64,000 nt of DNA from Nocardioides sp. NBC_00368 (GTDB lineage: Bacteria > Actinomycetota > Actinomycetes > Propionibacteriales > Nocardioidaceae). Below, one piece after another: positions 43,997 to 51,754 of this stretch (its first letter is position 1; each line of letters begins with the position of its first letter). The DNA is taken from NCBI RefSeq assembly GCF_036090055.1, contig NZ_CP107970.1:4485001-4549000 (forward strand), read 5' to 3'. The translations under genes were made by a program, and so were the position numbers. Below the pieces are notes generated by a model that worked only from the letters and a program-made list of their open reading frames with translations, searched no databases and was not told the origin of the DNA.

Positions 43997-44090
43997 GGAG
44001 GCGTCGCCTAGTCCGGTCTATGGCGCTCGACTGCTAATCGAGTTTGGGGCTTAAACCCCATCGAGGGTTCAAATCCCTCCGCCTCCGCCA
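43997..44090 (+). tRNA. tRNA-Ser (anticodon GCT)
   Basis: 94 bases, long variable arm. Acceptor ggaggcg/cgcctcc, anticodon stem ctcga/tcgag with loop CTGCTAA (anticodon GCT, reads AGC/AGU), variable arm ggggcttaaacccc, and encoded CCA. Confidence 0.95.
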
Positions 44091-44100
44091 GTTTCACTGA

Positions 44101-44130
44101 GTTTGACCCCCAATACGTTGGGGGTCAAAC
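44101..44130 (+). terminator. Terminator after tRNA-Ser(GCT)
   Basis: Perfect 13-bp stem (gtttgacccccaa with its complement) and a tacg loop, 10 bases after the tRNA. Confidence 0.85.
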
Positions 44131-44184
44131 CCGTTCTGACCTGCAGTTTTGTGCGTTGCAGAGGTTCGTACAGCGGAACGAAGG

Positions 44185-44214
44185 TTGTTCTTGATCTGCG
44201 GCTGGCACCATAAT
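44185..44214 (+). promoter_or_regulatory. Promoter and possible operator of the DTSW peptide gene
   Basis: TTGTTC (44185-44190), 18 bases, CATAAT (44209-44214). Just upstream is an inverted repeat TTCGT-N8-ACGAA (44165-44182), a candidate binding site for the neighbouring regulator. Confidence 0.5.
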
Positions 44215-44269
44215 TCGATGCGTAGGCCTCTCGGCGACACGGCGGCCTCGAGACCACGAAGGGAAAACT

Positions 44270-44425
44270 ATGAAGTTCGTACGCTCTGCGGCGGCTCTTG
44301 CGCTGGCCTCGGCTGCGACGGTCGTCGTTAGTTTGTTCGCTACGGCCCCGGCTCAGGCCGACACCAGTTGGATCACCAAGGCTGACACCAGCTGGATCGC
44401 TGGGAAGGCCGACACCAGCTGGTGA
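44270..44425 (+). CDS. Secreted peptide precursor with three DTSW repeats
   Basis: 51-aa precursor. Residues 1-30 are a textbook Sec signal peptide: basic start (MKFVR), hydrophobic core and an APAQA cleavage site. The predicted mature peptide is 21 residues made of three DTSW blocks: DTSWITKA, DTSWIAGKA, DTSW, the last ending at the stop. Blocks are separated by Lys-Ala. ATG 44270 follows aaggga; a promoter and terminators flank it. It lies tail-to-tail with a LuxR/TrmB-type regulator 47 bases away. It looks like a signalling pro-peptide or surface/antimicrobial peptide; I know no characterised family. Confidence 0.75.
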   Translation: MKFVRSAAALALASAATVVVSLFATAPAQADTSWITKADTSWIAGKADTSW

Positions 44426-44472
44426 TGTGCGGCAACCGATGCCGGTGATCAGTGTTCACATGTTCACCGGCA

Positions 44473-45543
44473 TCAGTCGCGCGGTGGAGGCGTGCTGCCC
44501 AGCCTGTCGGTCTCGGCATCGCTGCGGCCGATCTCATAGCCCAGTTGGAATCGCGTGTCCGCGCCGAACTCGTCCTTGAGGTCGGAGACGTAGCCGGCGT
44601 ACGTTCGTGGACTCACGCCAAGACGTTTCGATGCAGCGGGGTCGGAATGCCCTTCGATCAACATCCGCAGGGTCATGGACCGCTGCTCGCCGGCCACCTC
44701 CTTCATCGTCGAGGTGTCCGCCGCGGAGAAGGGGCGGGCTCGTTCCCACGATCGCTCGTAGACGTCGACCAGATAGGCCACGATGGCGGGCTCCCGCACT
44801 GCTATGGCCGTGTCGATCCCGTCGGGTCCCGGGATGATCGCCACCCGCCGGTCGAAGATGAGGATCTTGTTGAAGAACTCGTCCAGCGTTCGGACTTCGC
44901 CTCCCGCTTGTGAGACCGCGACGACGTAGTCCCGGGTCGCGGAGTGACGGCGGGCTGCATGCTGGTAGAGCGTCCGCATCTTCACGCCGCGCCTGAGGAG
45001 CGCGGCATCTTTTCGGGCGGTCTCCGCGAGCACGCTGGGATCACGCGTTGCCTGTGGCTGTGCGGTGAGCGCCTCGAACTCGCATTCCGCGACCAGAGAA
45101 TCGATGTATGGCTGGATCTGTGGCCGGTGGAGGTTGGTGATCCCGCCGCCACGTTGATCCGCCGGCGTCGAGCGGCGCCAAGCGCTGTGCAGGGCGGTGA
45201 AGTCGTTGGCCCACTCGGCCGACTCCTGGAGGAGCCTGATCCCCTCCTGGGTCATGGGGGTGACGACCTGCGCCTGCACGGTCGCGGGGTCGACGGTCAA
45301 CCAGGTGTCCGGTGCCTCGTCGGGGTGGCGGACGAGTCCGAGCTCCTCGAGAGCTGCCAAAGCGCCCGCGTACTCCCCGTTCTCGCTGACCCGTGGGTCT
45401 GACACCGGGATCCCGCCCTGATTCGCGATGAGTTCGAAGAGCTCGATGCCCTTTGCCTCGAGCAGTGCACGCGTCTTGGGCGTGCGTCCCTCGTCGGTCA
45501 CGTTCTTCTCCTCGCCGGACGGCGTGGGTTGACGCTTGCTCAT
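44473..45543 (-). CDS. LuxR-type regulator with TrmB-like sensor region
   Basis: 356-aa regulator. The N-terminal winged-helix part (KTRALLEAKGIELFELIANQ, ALAALEELGLVRH) resembles TrmB. The middle (LLRRGVKMRTLYQHAARRHS, RVAIIPGPDGIDTAIAVREP) is the phospholipase-D-like sensor found in such actinobacterial proteins. The C-terminal HTH (LRMLIEGHSDPAASKRLGVS, RTYAGYVSDLKDEFGA) is LuxR-like. Start ATG 45543 with ggtggag upstream. Proteins of this build are common in Streptomyces and often orphan. Placement beside the secreted DTSW peptide gene suggests it controls or senses that peptide (inference). Confidence 0.82.
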   Translation of the reverse strand: MSKRQPTPSGEEKNVTDEGRTPKTRALLEAKGIELFELIANQGGIPVSDPRVSENGEYAGALAALEELGLVRHPDEAPDTWLTVDPATVQAQVVTPMTQEGIRLLQESAEWANDFTALHSAWRRSTPADQRGGGITNLHRPQIQPYIDSLVAECEFEALTAQPQATRDPSVLAETARKDAALLRRGVKMRTLYQHAARRHSATRDYVVAVSQAGGEVRTLDEFFNKILIFDRRVAIIPGPDGIDTAIAVREPAIVAYLVDVYERSWERARPFSAADTSTMKEVAGEQRSMTLRMLIEGHSDPAASKRLGVSPRTYAGYVSDLKDEFGADTRFQLGYEIGRSDAETDRLGSTPPPRD

Positions 45544-45650
45544 GCTCCACCTCCCCGATGCTGTGGCTAGCGCCAGATCCTCTCACACGTGGCGATTTCT
45601 GGTCACGGACCATCTTCCGCTAATCTTCTACACGTTGCTTCGGTAACGCT

Positions 45651-45723
45651 GCGCCTGTAGCTCAACGGATAGAGCATCTGACTACGGATCAGAAGGTTTG
45701 GGGTTCGAATCCCTACAGGCGCG
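45651..45723 (+). tRNA. tRNA-Arg (anticodon ACG)
   Basis: 73 bases. Acceptor gcgcctg/caggcgc, D arm gctcaacggatagagc, anticodon stem tctga/tcaga with loop CTACGGA (anticodon ACG), T arm with ttcgaat. CCA is not encoded. Confidence 0.95.
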
Positions 45724-45733
45724 CAGGACACGA

Positions 45734-45775
45734 AACCGCCTCTGAATCAGCCGAGATGCTGATTGGGAGGCGGTT
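45734..45775 (+). terminator. Terminator after tRNA-Arg
   Basis: Long stem (about 18 bp, one mismatch) pairing aaccgcctctgaatcagc with gctgattgggaggcggtt, 6-base loop, starting 10 bases after the tRNA. Confidence 0.8.
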
Positions 45776-45827
45776 CGGCATTTCCGCAGAGATGCGGCGC
45801 TCCGGCCAGACACTCAGCCGCCGAGTC

Positions 45828-46646
45828 TCAGACCGGCCAGGTCAGCGGGTCGAGGAGCAGGTAGAAGTGCTGTCGCTCCTCGTCGAGGTCGGCGCCGTAC
45901 AGTGCGGCGAACTCGTGATCAGCCTGCCGGGCGGTGAGCTCGTCGGGCCACGTCTCGCGGGCGTTGGCCAGCAGCAGGGCGATGTCGGCGTACGGGTCGG
46001 CGACGCCGAGGCGGCCGAGGTCGATCAGGCCTGCGACGCGCATCGTGTCGGGGTCGATGAGGATGTTCGGCAGGCAGAGGTCGCCGTGGCAGACGACTCG
46101 CTCACTCTCCTCCTGACGCCGGCGTTGCGGCAGCTCGTCCTCGAGCCGGCCGAGGATCTGTGCCGGCGGAGTCTGCTGCATCGTGACGGGCAGGAACTCG
46201 GTCTGGACCCGGTGCTCGGCCACGGTCGTTCGCGCCAGGGGCATCATCGACGCGAGCCCTCCACCGAAGGGGCAGTCCGCCGCAGGTAGGGCGTGCAGGT
46301 CACGCACGGTGGCTGCGATCGCCGGCCAGGCGTGCCGGAGTGCGGCGGCATCGAGCTGGCCGGCCGGAACGCCGGGTACGGCACCGGTGATCAGGCAGGC
46401 GCCGTCGTCGGTGGTTCGCCAATCGAGCACGGACGTGGTCGGGATACCTGTCTCGACGAGCCAGGCGATCCGGTCTCGCTCGGCGGTGAGGTCGTCCCTG
46501 GCTGCGGTGGGGACGAGCTTCGCGTAGCGACCACGGTCACGATCGTGAAGCACGACGGCGCCGGACTCGCCGGTCGTGACCGGCTCCCAGGTCGCGCCGT
46601 CGGCGGGCAGCAGTCCGGCTGGAATCGAGGAGATGTCGACCGACAT
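45828..46646 (-). CDS. Aminoglycoside phosphotransferase, APH(3'')-like
   Basis: 272-aa kinase of the aminoglycoside phosphotransferase family. The catalytic loop CHGDLCLPNILIDPDT and the metal-binding GLIDLGRLGVADPYADIAL are strikingly like streptomycin 3''-kinases. Length (family about 270) is full. It may phosphorylate streptomycin or a related compound. No biosynthetic cluster or mobile element is near, so it looks like a chromosomal homologue; resistance is not proven by sequence. Divergent from a MarR gene. Confidence 0.88.
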   Translation of the reverse strand: MSVDISSIPAGLLPADGATWEPVTTGESGAVVLHDRDRGRYAKLVPTAARDDLTAERDRIAWLVETGIPTTSVLDWRTTDDGACLITGAVPGVPAGQLDAAALRHAWPAIAATVRDLHALPAADCPFGGGLASMMPLARTTVAEHRVQTEFLPVTMQQTPPAQILGRLEDELPQRRRQEESERVVCHGDLCLPNILIDPDTMRVAGLIDLGRLGVADPYADIALLLANARETWPDELTARQADHEFAALYGADLDEERQHFYLLLDPLTWPV

Positions 46647-46764
46647 GGATCCATGATCTCTGTGCGGCGTACGCGGGGTCCAACAGCTGACGCAGCTGTC
46701 TGCACCCTCCGTCGCCGTCGGGGATCGTTATTACGTCAAGCAACTACACGCTAGCCTCGTCGGT

Positions 46765-47268
46765 ATGGACGATCGGCGCGCAGCAGCAGGGGACGTGGCC
46801 CCACTGTCGCCCGAGGAGGAGACTGCCTGGCGTGCGCTGGGGCGGGCGGTCGTGGTGATTCCACGGGTGCTCGACGCCGATCTCATGCAGTCGGAGGGCC
46901 TGAACCTCACGGAGTACACCGTGCTGATGAACCTGTCCGAGGCCCCCGAGCGTTCGTTGCGTATGAGTGAGCTCGCCAACTACGTATCGATCTCGGTCAG
47001 TGGGCTGACCCGGGTCGTGGAGCGGTTGGAGCGCAGTGGCCTGGTCGAGCGAGTCCGGTCGACGGCGGACGGTCGCGGCCAGCTGGCGTGCTTGACCCCG
47101 GCCGGGTTGGCGTGTCTGAAGAAGGCCTGGCCGGTGCATCTCGAGAGTGTGCGCCGCCATGTGATGGATCATCTCCAGGACGTCGATCTGGCCGCGTTCG
47201 CTGATGCGCTCGCGAGGATCGCTCAGGCCGAGATCGGCCCGCCGGTTCGCCGCCGATCGCCCCGCTGA
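46765..47268 (+). CDS. MarR-family transcriptional regulator
   Basis: 167-aa winged-helix regulator: GLNLTEYTVLMNLSEAPERS, recognition region MSELANYVSISVSGLTRVVE, wing VRSTADGRGQLACLTPAGLA. MarR proteins sense phenolics or oxidants as dimers. Two possible targets adjoin: the divergent phosphotransferase and the convergent FMN reductase/monooxygenase operon, whose promoter has a palindrome at 49206. Confidence 0.93.
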   Translation: MDDRRAAAGDVAPLSPEEETAWRALGRAVVVIPRVLDADLMQSEGLNLTEYTVLMNLSEAPERSLRMSELANYVSISVSGLTRVVERLERSGLVERVRSTADGRGQLACLTPAGLACLKKAWPVHLESVRRHVMDHLQDVDLAAFADALARIAQAEIGPPVRRRSPR

Positions 47269-47287
47269 CTCTCCCGAACGAGCGTCG

Positions 47288-47974
47288 TCACGTCTCCTGT
47301 GTCCTGTCTCCGCCGGCCGCCAGGCGCATCAGGTCGGTGGAGAAGTCGACGTCGCTGATCGATTGCGGTGCGCCCCCGGCGTTGCCGCCGAACTCGTGTC
47401 GATGGCGGCCCCAGTTCTGCTCGGCGATCTGGGGGCCGGTCTCGTTGCGTACGAAGATGGCCAGTTCGCCGGCGGCTCGGGCGATCCGGTCGCCCAGGTC
47501 CGGTGAGCTCCAGTCGTCGGGGGCGGCGTACAGGGATGTCGGCATTGGGATCGCGCGGAGGAACGCGAACAGCGGTCGGAGCTGCTCGTCGACGACCGTG
47601 GCGTGCCGGTCACTGCCTCCGGTGGCAGCCAGGATCACAGGCTTGGCGATGAGCAGATCGTTGTCGAGAAGGTCCACGAAGGACTTGAACAGCCCACTGA
47701 TCCCCGCCTTGTAGACCGGGGTGCTCGCGATGATCGCGTCGGTGTCGGCGAGGGTCTCGACGGCGGCGGTGACCGGTCGGCTCGGCATGCCTGAGACCAG
47801 CGCCTGCGCGACGTCGACCGCGATCGTCGACAGATCGATCGAACGGAACGTCGCCCGCAGGTCGTACGCGCTCAGGGCGTCGGCGGTGCGCTGGGCCGCT
47901 CGGTCGGCGAGAAGCCGGGTCGAGGACGGATCGCTGACGCCGGCGGTGAGGACGGCGATGGTCACCTCGCTCAT
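47288..47974 (-). CDS. NADPH-dependent FMN reductase (CE1759 family)
   Basis: 228-aa flavodoxin-like reductase: TIAVLTAGVSDPSSTRLLAD, ADTDAIIASTPVYKAGISGLFKSF (flavin-site motif split here as TPVYKAGISG), PVILAATGGSDRHATVVDEQ. It supplies reduced FMN to the monooxygenase encoded just upstream. ATG 47974 overlaps the monooxygenase stop (TGATG), so the pair is translationally coupled; the GTG one codon earlier is less likely. Actinobacterial CE1758/CE1759 pairs show this order. Confidence 0.9.
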   Translation of the reverse strand: MSEVTIAVLTAGVSDPSSTRLLADRAAQRTADALSAYDLRATFRSIDLSTIAVDVAQALVSGMPSRPVTAAVETLADTDAIIASTPVYKAGISGLFKSFVDLLDNDLLIAKPVILAATGGSDRHATVVDEQLRPLFAFLRAIPMPTSLYAAPDDWSSPDLGDRIARAAGELAIFVRNETGPQIAEQNWGRHRHEFGGNAGGAPQSISDVDFSTDLMRLAAGGDRTQET

Positions 47975-49161
47975 CACAGTGCCGCCGGGAACTGCGCCGC
48001 GATGTTCGGGTCGCTGTCGTGGTACGGGGAGGTCCCGGACAGGTTGTCGCCACGGTTCGGGTTCGGCCGGGGCTGACGGGGTTCACCGTCGCCGTACTTG
48101 GCGGCGACCAACGAGGCATGGGTCGGTGCCTCGGGGACGCCGGGCGCGCGGCGCGAGGCCATTTCCTTGCGGAGAACCGGGACCACCTCGGTGCCGAGGA
48201 TCTCGACCTGCTCCAGTGCGACCTCGACGGGGAGGCCGAGGCTGTCGACCGCGAAGAGCTGGCGCTGATAGTCACCGAAGCCCTGCTGGAACGTCAGGGT
48301 CTTGTCGATGACCTCCTGGGGGCTGCCGACCGTCAGTGGCGTACCCGTCATCCAGTCCTCCAGGCTCGCTCCGCGGAAGATGGGGAAGGCCTCGAAGTAC
48401 GGGCGGAACCTCTCGACCGCGTCCTGCGACCGCCGGGCGATGAAGGCCTGGCCGCCGAGGCCGACGATCGCCTGCGCCGCGGTGCCGTGCCCGTAGTGCT
48501 CGAAGCGCTGGCGGTAGAGGTCGACGAGTGGCTTGAAGGCGAGATTGGGAGCGAGGATGTGGTTGGCGAAGAAGCCGTTGCCGTAGTACGCCGCCTGCTC
48601 GGCGATCTCCGGAGTCCGGATCGAGCCGTGCCAGACGAACGGCGGGACATCGTCGAGAGGTCGCGGCGTCGCGGTGAACCCCTGCAGCGCGGTCCTGAAC
48701 TTACCCTCCCAGTCCACGACGTCCTCTCGCCACAGCCGGTGCAGAAGGTTGTAGTTCTCCAGCGCCAGGGCAACGCCCTGACGGATGTCCTTCCCGAACC
48801 AGGGATAGACCGGGACGGTGTTGCCCCGCCCGAGCATCACGTCGAGGCGGCCTCCTGCGAGGTGCTGGAGCATCGCGTAGTCCTCGGCGACCTTGACGGG
48901 GTCGTTGGTCGTCATCAGCGTCACCGATGTGCTGAGGATGATCCGCTCCGTGAGGGCCGCGATGTGACCGAGCAGGGTGGTGGGCGAGGAGGGGATGAAC
49001 GGCGGGTTGTGATGCTCGCCGATGGCGAAGACGTCCAGGCCCACCTCGTCAGCTCGCTGCGCGATGCGGACGAGGTTGCGGATGCGCTCCGCCTCGCTCT
49101 GGGTGTAGCCGGTGGTCGGGTCCCGTGTGACGTCCCCGACGCTGAAGATCCCGAACTGCAT
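47974..49161 (-). CDS. FMN-dependent luciferase-like monooxygenase (CE1758 family)
   Basis: 395-aa TIM-barrel monooxygenase: MQFGIFSVGDVTRDPTTGYT, DVFAIGEHHNPPFIPSSP, MLQHLAGGRLDVMLGRGN, and PPFVWHGSIRTPEIAEQA. These match the bacterial luciferase-like family that uses free FMNH2. The start is ATG 49161; the longer frame upstream is non-coding. First gene of a two-gene operon with its own FMN reductase. Substrate unknown, possibly an aromatic or sulfonated compound (inference). Confidence 0.92.
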   Translation of the reverse strand: MQFGIFSVGDVTRDPTTGYTQSEAERIRNLVRIAQRADEVGLDVFAIGEHHNPPFIPSSPTTLLGHIAALTERIILSTSVTLMTTNDPVKVAEDYAMLQHLAGGRLDVMLGRGNTVPVYPWFGKDIRQGVALALENYNLLHRLWREDVVDWEGKFRTALQGFTATPRPLDDVPPFVWHGSIRTPEIAEQAAYYGNGFFANHILAPNLAFKPLVDLYRQRFEHYGHGTAAQAIVGLGGQAFIARRSQDAVERFRPYFEAFPIFRGASLEDWMTGTPLTVGSPQEVIDKTLTFQQGFGDYQRQLFAVDSLGLPVEVALEQVEILGTEVVPVLRKEMASRRAPGVPEAPTHASLVAAKYGDGEPRQPRPNPNRGDNLSGTSPYHDSDPNIAAQFPAAL

Positions 49162-49205
49162 GCGTGGTCCTAACGGTGGAAGGGAGCAACTCGACTGCAG
49201 GCAAT

Positions 49206-49229
49206 CTACTTGTGCGTGCAAACAAATAG
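49206..49229. promoter_or_regulatory. Operator candidate upstream of the monooxygenase operon
   Basis: CTACTTGT-N8-ACAAATAG, an 8-8-8 inverted repeat with one mismatch in an AT-richer patch, 45 bases before the monooxygenase start. It could be the site of the neighbouring MarR protein. Confidence 0.5.
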
Positions 49230-49304
49230 ATAGTAGCGTGGGGCCTGCTGACAGGTCGGCGCGGCCGACCCACGCCGATCCGAGACCCCGAACAAGGACA
49301 AGAG

Positions 49305-49622
49305 ATGACAGACATCGACCTCGAGGTCGCACATGCGCCTGAGCGCCTGCGCTATGAGGCACGTGTGGGCGGATCCGTGGTGGGATTCGCGGAGTACATC
49401 CTCGCCACCGACCTGATCGTGTTCACCCATACCGAGGTCGATCCCGCCTTCGAGGGAAAGGGTGTCGGCTCCGCGATCGCGAGGTTCGCGCTCGACGACG
49501 TCCGCGACGGCAGCGAGCGCAAGGTGATGCCGCTGTGCCCGTTCATCAAGGGCTGGATCGGCAACCACCGCGAGTACGTCCCACTCGTGAAGCGTGTGCC
49601 CGCGTCGACGGCGAAGGACTGA
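49305..49622 (+). CDS. Small GNAT-type N-acetyltransferase (YjdJ/NATD1-like)
   Basis: 105-aa short GNAT protein: RYEARVGGSVVGFAEYILAT, the acetyl-CoA-site strand IVFTHTEVDPAFEGKGVGSA, and the finishing MPLCPFIKGWIGNHREYVPL typical of the YjdJ group. ATG 49305 is followed at 2 bases' distance by a Fe-S protein gene, the same pairing seen in E. coli yjdI-yjdJ. Acceptor substrate unknown. Confidence 0.92.
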   Translation: MTDIDLEVAHAPERLRYEARVGGSVVGFAEYILATDLIVFTHTEVDPAFEGKGVGSAIARFALDDVRDGSERKVMPLCPFIKGWIGNHREYVPLVKRVPASTAKD

Positions 49623-49624
49623 CC

Positions 49625-49867
49625 ATGGCGCGCAAGACCTACACCGGGCCAGTGGTCGATGTCTCCTTCGACGGGGATGTGTGTCAGCACGCGGCTGAGT
49701 GCGTACGTGGGATGCCCACCGTCTTCGATACTGCCGCGCGGCCGTGGATCGACCCGACCCGCGCCGATTCGGAGGGAACCGCTCAGATCCTGCGAGACGT
49801 GATCGGGCGCTGCCCCTCCGGCGCCCTTCGCGTTGTCGACCACCCTGACGGGTCGTGGTCGGCATGA
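49625..49867 (+). CDS. Divergent 4Fe-4S mono-cluster protein (YjdI-like)
   Basis: 80-aa Fer4_19-type protein: KTYTGPVVDVSFDGDVCQHA, AECVRGMPTVF, IGRCPSGALRV. Cysteines and a His are placed as in mono-cluster ferredoxin-like domains. ATG 49625, two bases after the GNAT stop; its stop overlaps the next start (ATGA). Confidence 0.9.
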   Translation: MARKTYTGPVVDVSFDGDVCQHAAECVRGMPTVFDTAARPWIDPTRADSEGTAQILRDVIGRCPSGALRVVDHPDGSWSA

Positions 49868-50418
49868 AGATCACCGTGGTCGGCCGCGGCAACATCGGCG
49901 GTGGACTGGCAGATCTGTGGGAGCGCGCCGGCCACGACGTGAGCAGGCTGGGGCGAGCCGGTGGCGACGCCAGTGACTCCGAAGCGGTTCTGCTCGCCGT
50001 CCCGGGAGCCGCGGTAGAGGCAGCGCTGTCGTCGGTCAGCGGGCTCGAGGGCAAGATCGTGCTCGACGCCACCAACCTCTACGGCGGTGCTCGTCCTCCG
50101 GCCGGGTTCTCCTCCAACGCCGAGTACGTCAGGTCGGTCACCGGCGGGGCCACGGCCAAGGCGTTCAGCACCAACTTCGCGTCGTTGTTCGGCCGGGTCG
50201 CCGGTGCACGCGTGCGGCCGAGCAACCTGTGGTCCGGCGACGACGAGGCCGGTAGCGTCGTCAGCCAGCTGAGCCGCGATGCCGGATACGAAGCGGTCCG
50301 CCTGGGCGACCTGAGCATGGCCGCCACCCAGGAGGGACTCGCCGGCGCGATCTTCGCGATCTCGCAGTCCGGCCTCGGCGAGTTCGTCTACCGCATGGCG
50401 CCGCCGGAAGAGCTCTGA
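49864..50418 (+). CDS. NADP/F420-dependent oxidoreductase-like dinucleotide-binding protein
   Basis: 184-aa Rossmann protein: MKITVVGRGNIGGGLADLWE (dinucleotide loop GxGxxG), AVLLAVPGAAVEAALSSV, KIVLDATNLYGGARP, AKAFSTNFASLFG. It resembles the F420:NADP oxidoreductase/prephenate-dehydrogenase-like family. Start ATG 49864 overlaps the Fe-S gene stop. Third gene of the GNAT/Fe-S operon; an electron-transfer link with the Fe-S protein is possible. Confidence 0.88.
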   Translation: MKITVVGRGNIGGGLADLWERAGHDVSRLGRAGGDASDSEAVLLAVPGAAVEAALSSVSGLEGKIVLDATNLYGGARPPAGFSSNAEYVRSVTGGATAKAFSTNFASLFGRVAGARVRPSNLWSGDDEAGSVVSQLSRDAGYEAVRLGDLSMAATQEGLAGAIFAISQSGLGEFVYRMAPPEEL

Positions 50419-50467
50419 CCGACAGCTCCGGGACCGCCGCTGTTCGACGTGCGCAGGTCGTCCGTTG

Positions 50468-50896
50468 CTAGGTCCGGGCGACCGACGGCAGGCTGAGCAG
50501 GACGAAGGCGCCGGTGGCGGTGAGGGTTCGCAGGGTGTGGAAGATCAGCCAGGGCCGCTCGAACGAGGACACGGTGCCGCCGTTCGCCAGGGCGTCGTTC
50601 AGCGGCAGGTTCGCCGCGAAGGTGATGACGACGGCGGCGACGGCCAGGCAGGCGGCGCTGACGGAAAGTGGGGTCCGGTGCCAGCCGAGGAGGATCAGCG
50701 CCAGGAGCGGGGCGCCGAGGAAGAAGGCCAGGAACACCGGATTGACGATGACCACGTTGAGCCGGTTCATGACCCGTGCGTAGACCTCGTCGGGCTGGCC
50801 GTGCAGCGCGGGCATGAACGCGACCAGGAAGGCGATGTAGATCCCGGCGGTGACACCGTTGAGCAGCCGCGCGCTGGTGAGTACGACCTCGCTCAT
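50468..50896 (-). CDS. DUF1772-family membrane protein
   Basis: 142-aa protein with four helices: TSARLLNGVTAGIYIAFLVA, FMPALHGQPDEVYARVMNRL (family motif), NPVFLAFFLGAPLLALILL, and a conserved ANLPLNDAL loop. ATG 50896 overlaps the stop of the NmrA gene (TGATG). DUF1772 proteins often pair with such NAD(P)-binding proteins; function unknown. Confidence 0.9.
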   Translation of the reverse strand: MSEVVLTSARLLNGVTAGIYIAFLVAFMPALHGQPDEVYARVMNRLNVVIVNPVFLAFFLGAPLLALILLGWHRTPLSVSAACLAVAAVVITFAANLPLNDALANGGTVSSFERPWLIFHTLRTLTATGAFVLLSLPSVART

Positions 50897-51681
50897 CACT
50901 GCTCACCTCTGCCGAGACCATCGATGCTGCGGGCCGCACGGCCCAGGACCGCCTCGACGTCGCCGGTCACGTAGGCGTTGCGCCCGTCGAGAACCTCCTC
51001 GAAGAGGTACGCCAGCCCAGCCGCGTCCGCGGCCGGAAGCCCGGCCGCGGTCAGCGTCGCGATGTAGTCCTCGGTCGGCACGGGGCGATAGGCGACGGTC
51101 GGCCCGCCGACGGCGCGCGCAGCCTCCTCGAAGGTGAGCAGCTCCGGCCCGGTGAGCTCCAGGACCCGGCCGGCATATCCGGGGTCGAGGAGGGTCGCGA
51201 CGGCGACCGCGGCGATGTCGTCGACGTCGATGAACGGCTCGGCGACGGTGTGCTCGACCATGGTGAGCGACCCGGCGGCCAGCTCGTCCACGAACGCACC
51301 CTCGGTGAAGTTCTGCAGGAAGAAGGCCGAGCGCAGGACCGTCCACTCGGCGCCCGAGGCGATCAGGGCCTTCTCTGCTCGTTCGGCACCCTCCTCTCCG
51401 CGACCGGAGAGCAGCACGAGCCGCCGGCAGCCCGCGGCGACCGCTTCGGCGGCGAACGCGCCGATGATCTCGTCCGCGCCCGGCAGTCCGAGGTCGGGCT
51501 GGAAGGCCAGGTAGGCCGACTCGCAGCCGGCGACGGCCTCGGTCCAGGTGGTCCGGTCGTGCCAGTCGAACCGCGGGGTGGAGTGCCGGGTGACGCCGCG
51601 TACGTCGTGGTCGAGGGCTTGAAGGCGGCGGAGGACGCGCTGGCCGGTCTTGCCGGTCGCGCCGGTGATGAGAGTTGTCAT
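50896..51681 (-). CDS. NmrA-like NAD(P)H-binding protein
   Basis: 261-aa atypical short-chain dehydrogenase: TTLITGATGKTGQRVLRRLQ (GxxGxxG), RRLVLLSGRGEEGAERAEKA, FFLQNFTEGAFVDELAAG, EPFIDVDDIAAVAVATLLD. The pattern matches NmrA/QOR2-type proteins, which sense or reduce with NADPH. First gene of a two-gene operon, divergent from an AraC regulator that probably controls it. Confidence 0.92.
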   Translation of the reverse strand: MTTLITGATGKTGQRVLRRLQALDHDVRGVTRHSTPRFDWHDRTTWTEAVAGCESAYLAFQPDLGLPGADEIIGAFAAEAVAAGCRRLVLLSGRGEEGAERAEKALIASGAEWTVLRSAFFLQNFTEGAFVDELAAGSLTMVEHTVAEPFIDVDDIAAVAVATLLDPGYAGRVLELTGPELLTFEEAARAVGGPTVAYRPVPTEDYIATLTAAGLPAADAAGLAYLFEEVLDGRNAYVTGDVEAVLGRAARSIDGLGRGEQ

Positions 51682-51754
51682 GCCTCTAATCTGCTCGGGA
51701 GTGAGCGACGATGGAATACGTATGACTCCAGGCAGAATGCGTTATCGTCTCACC

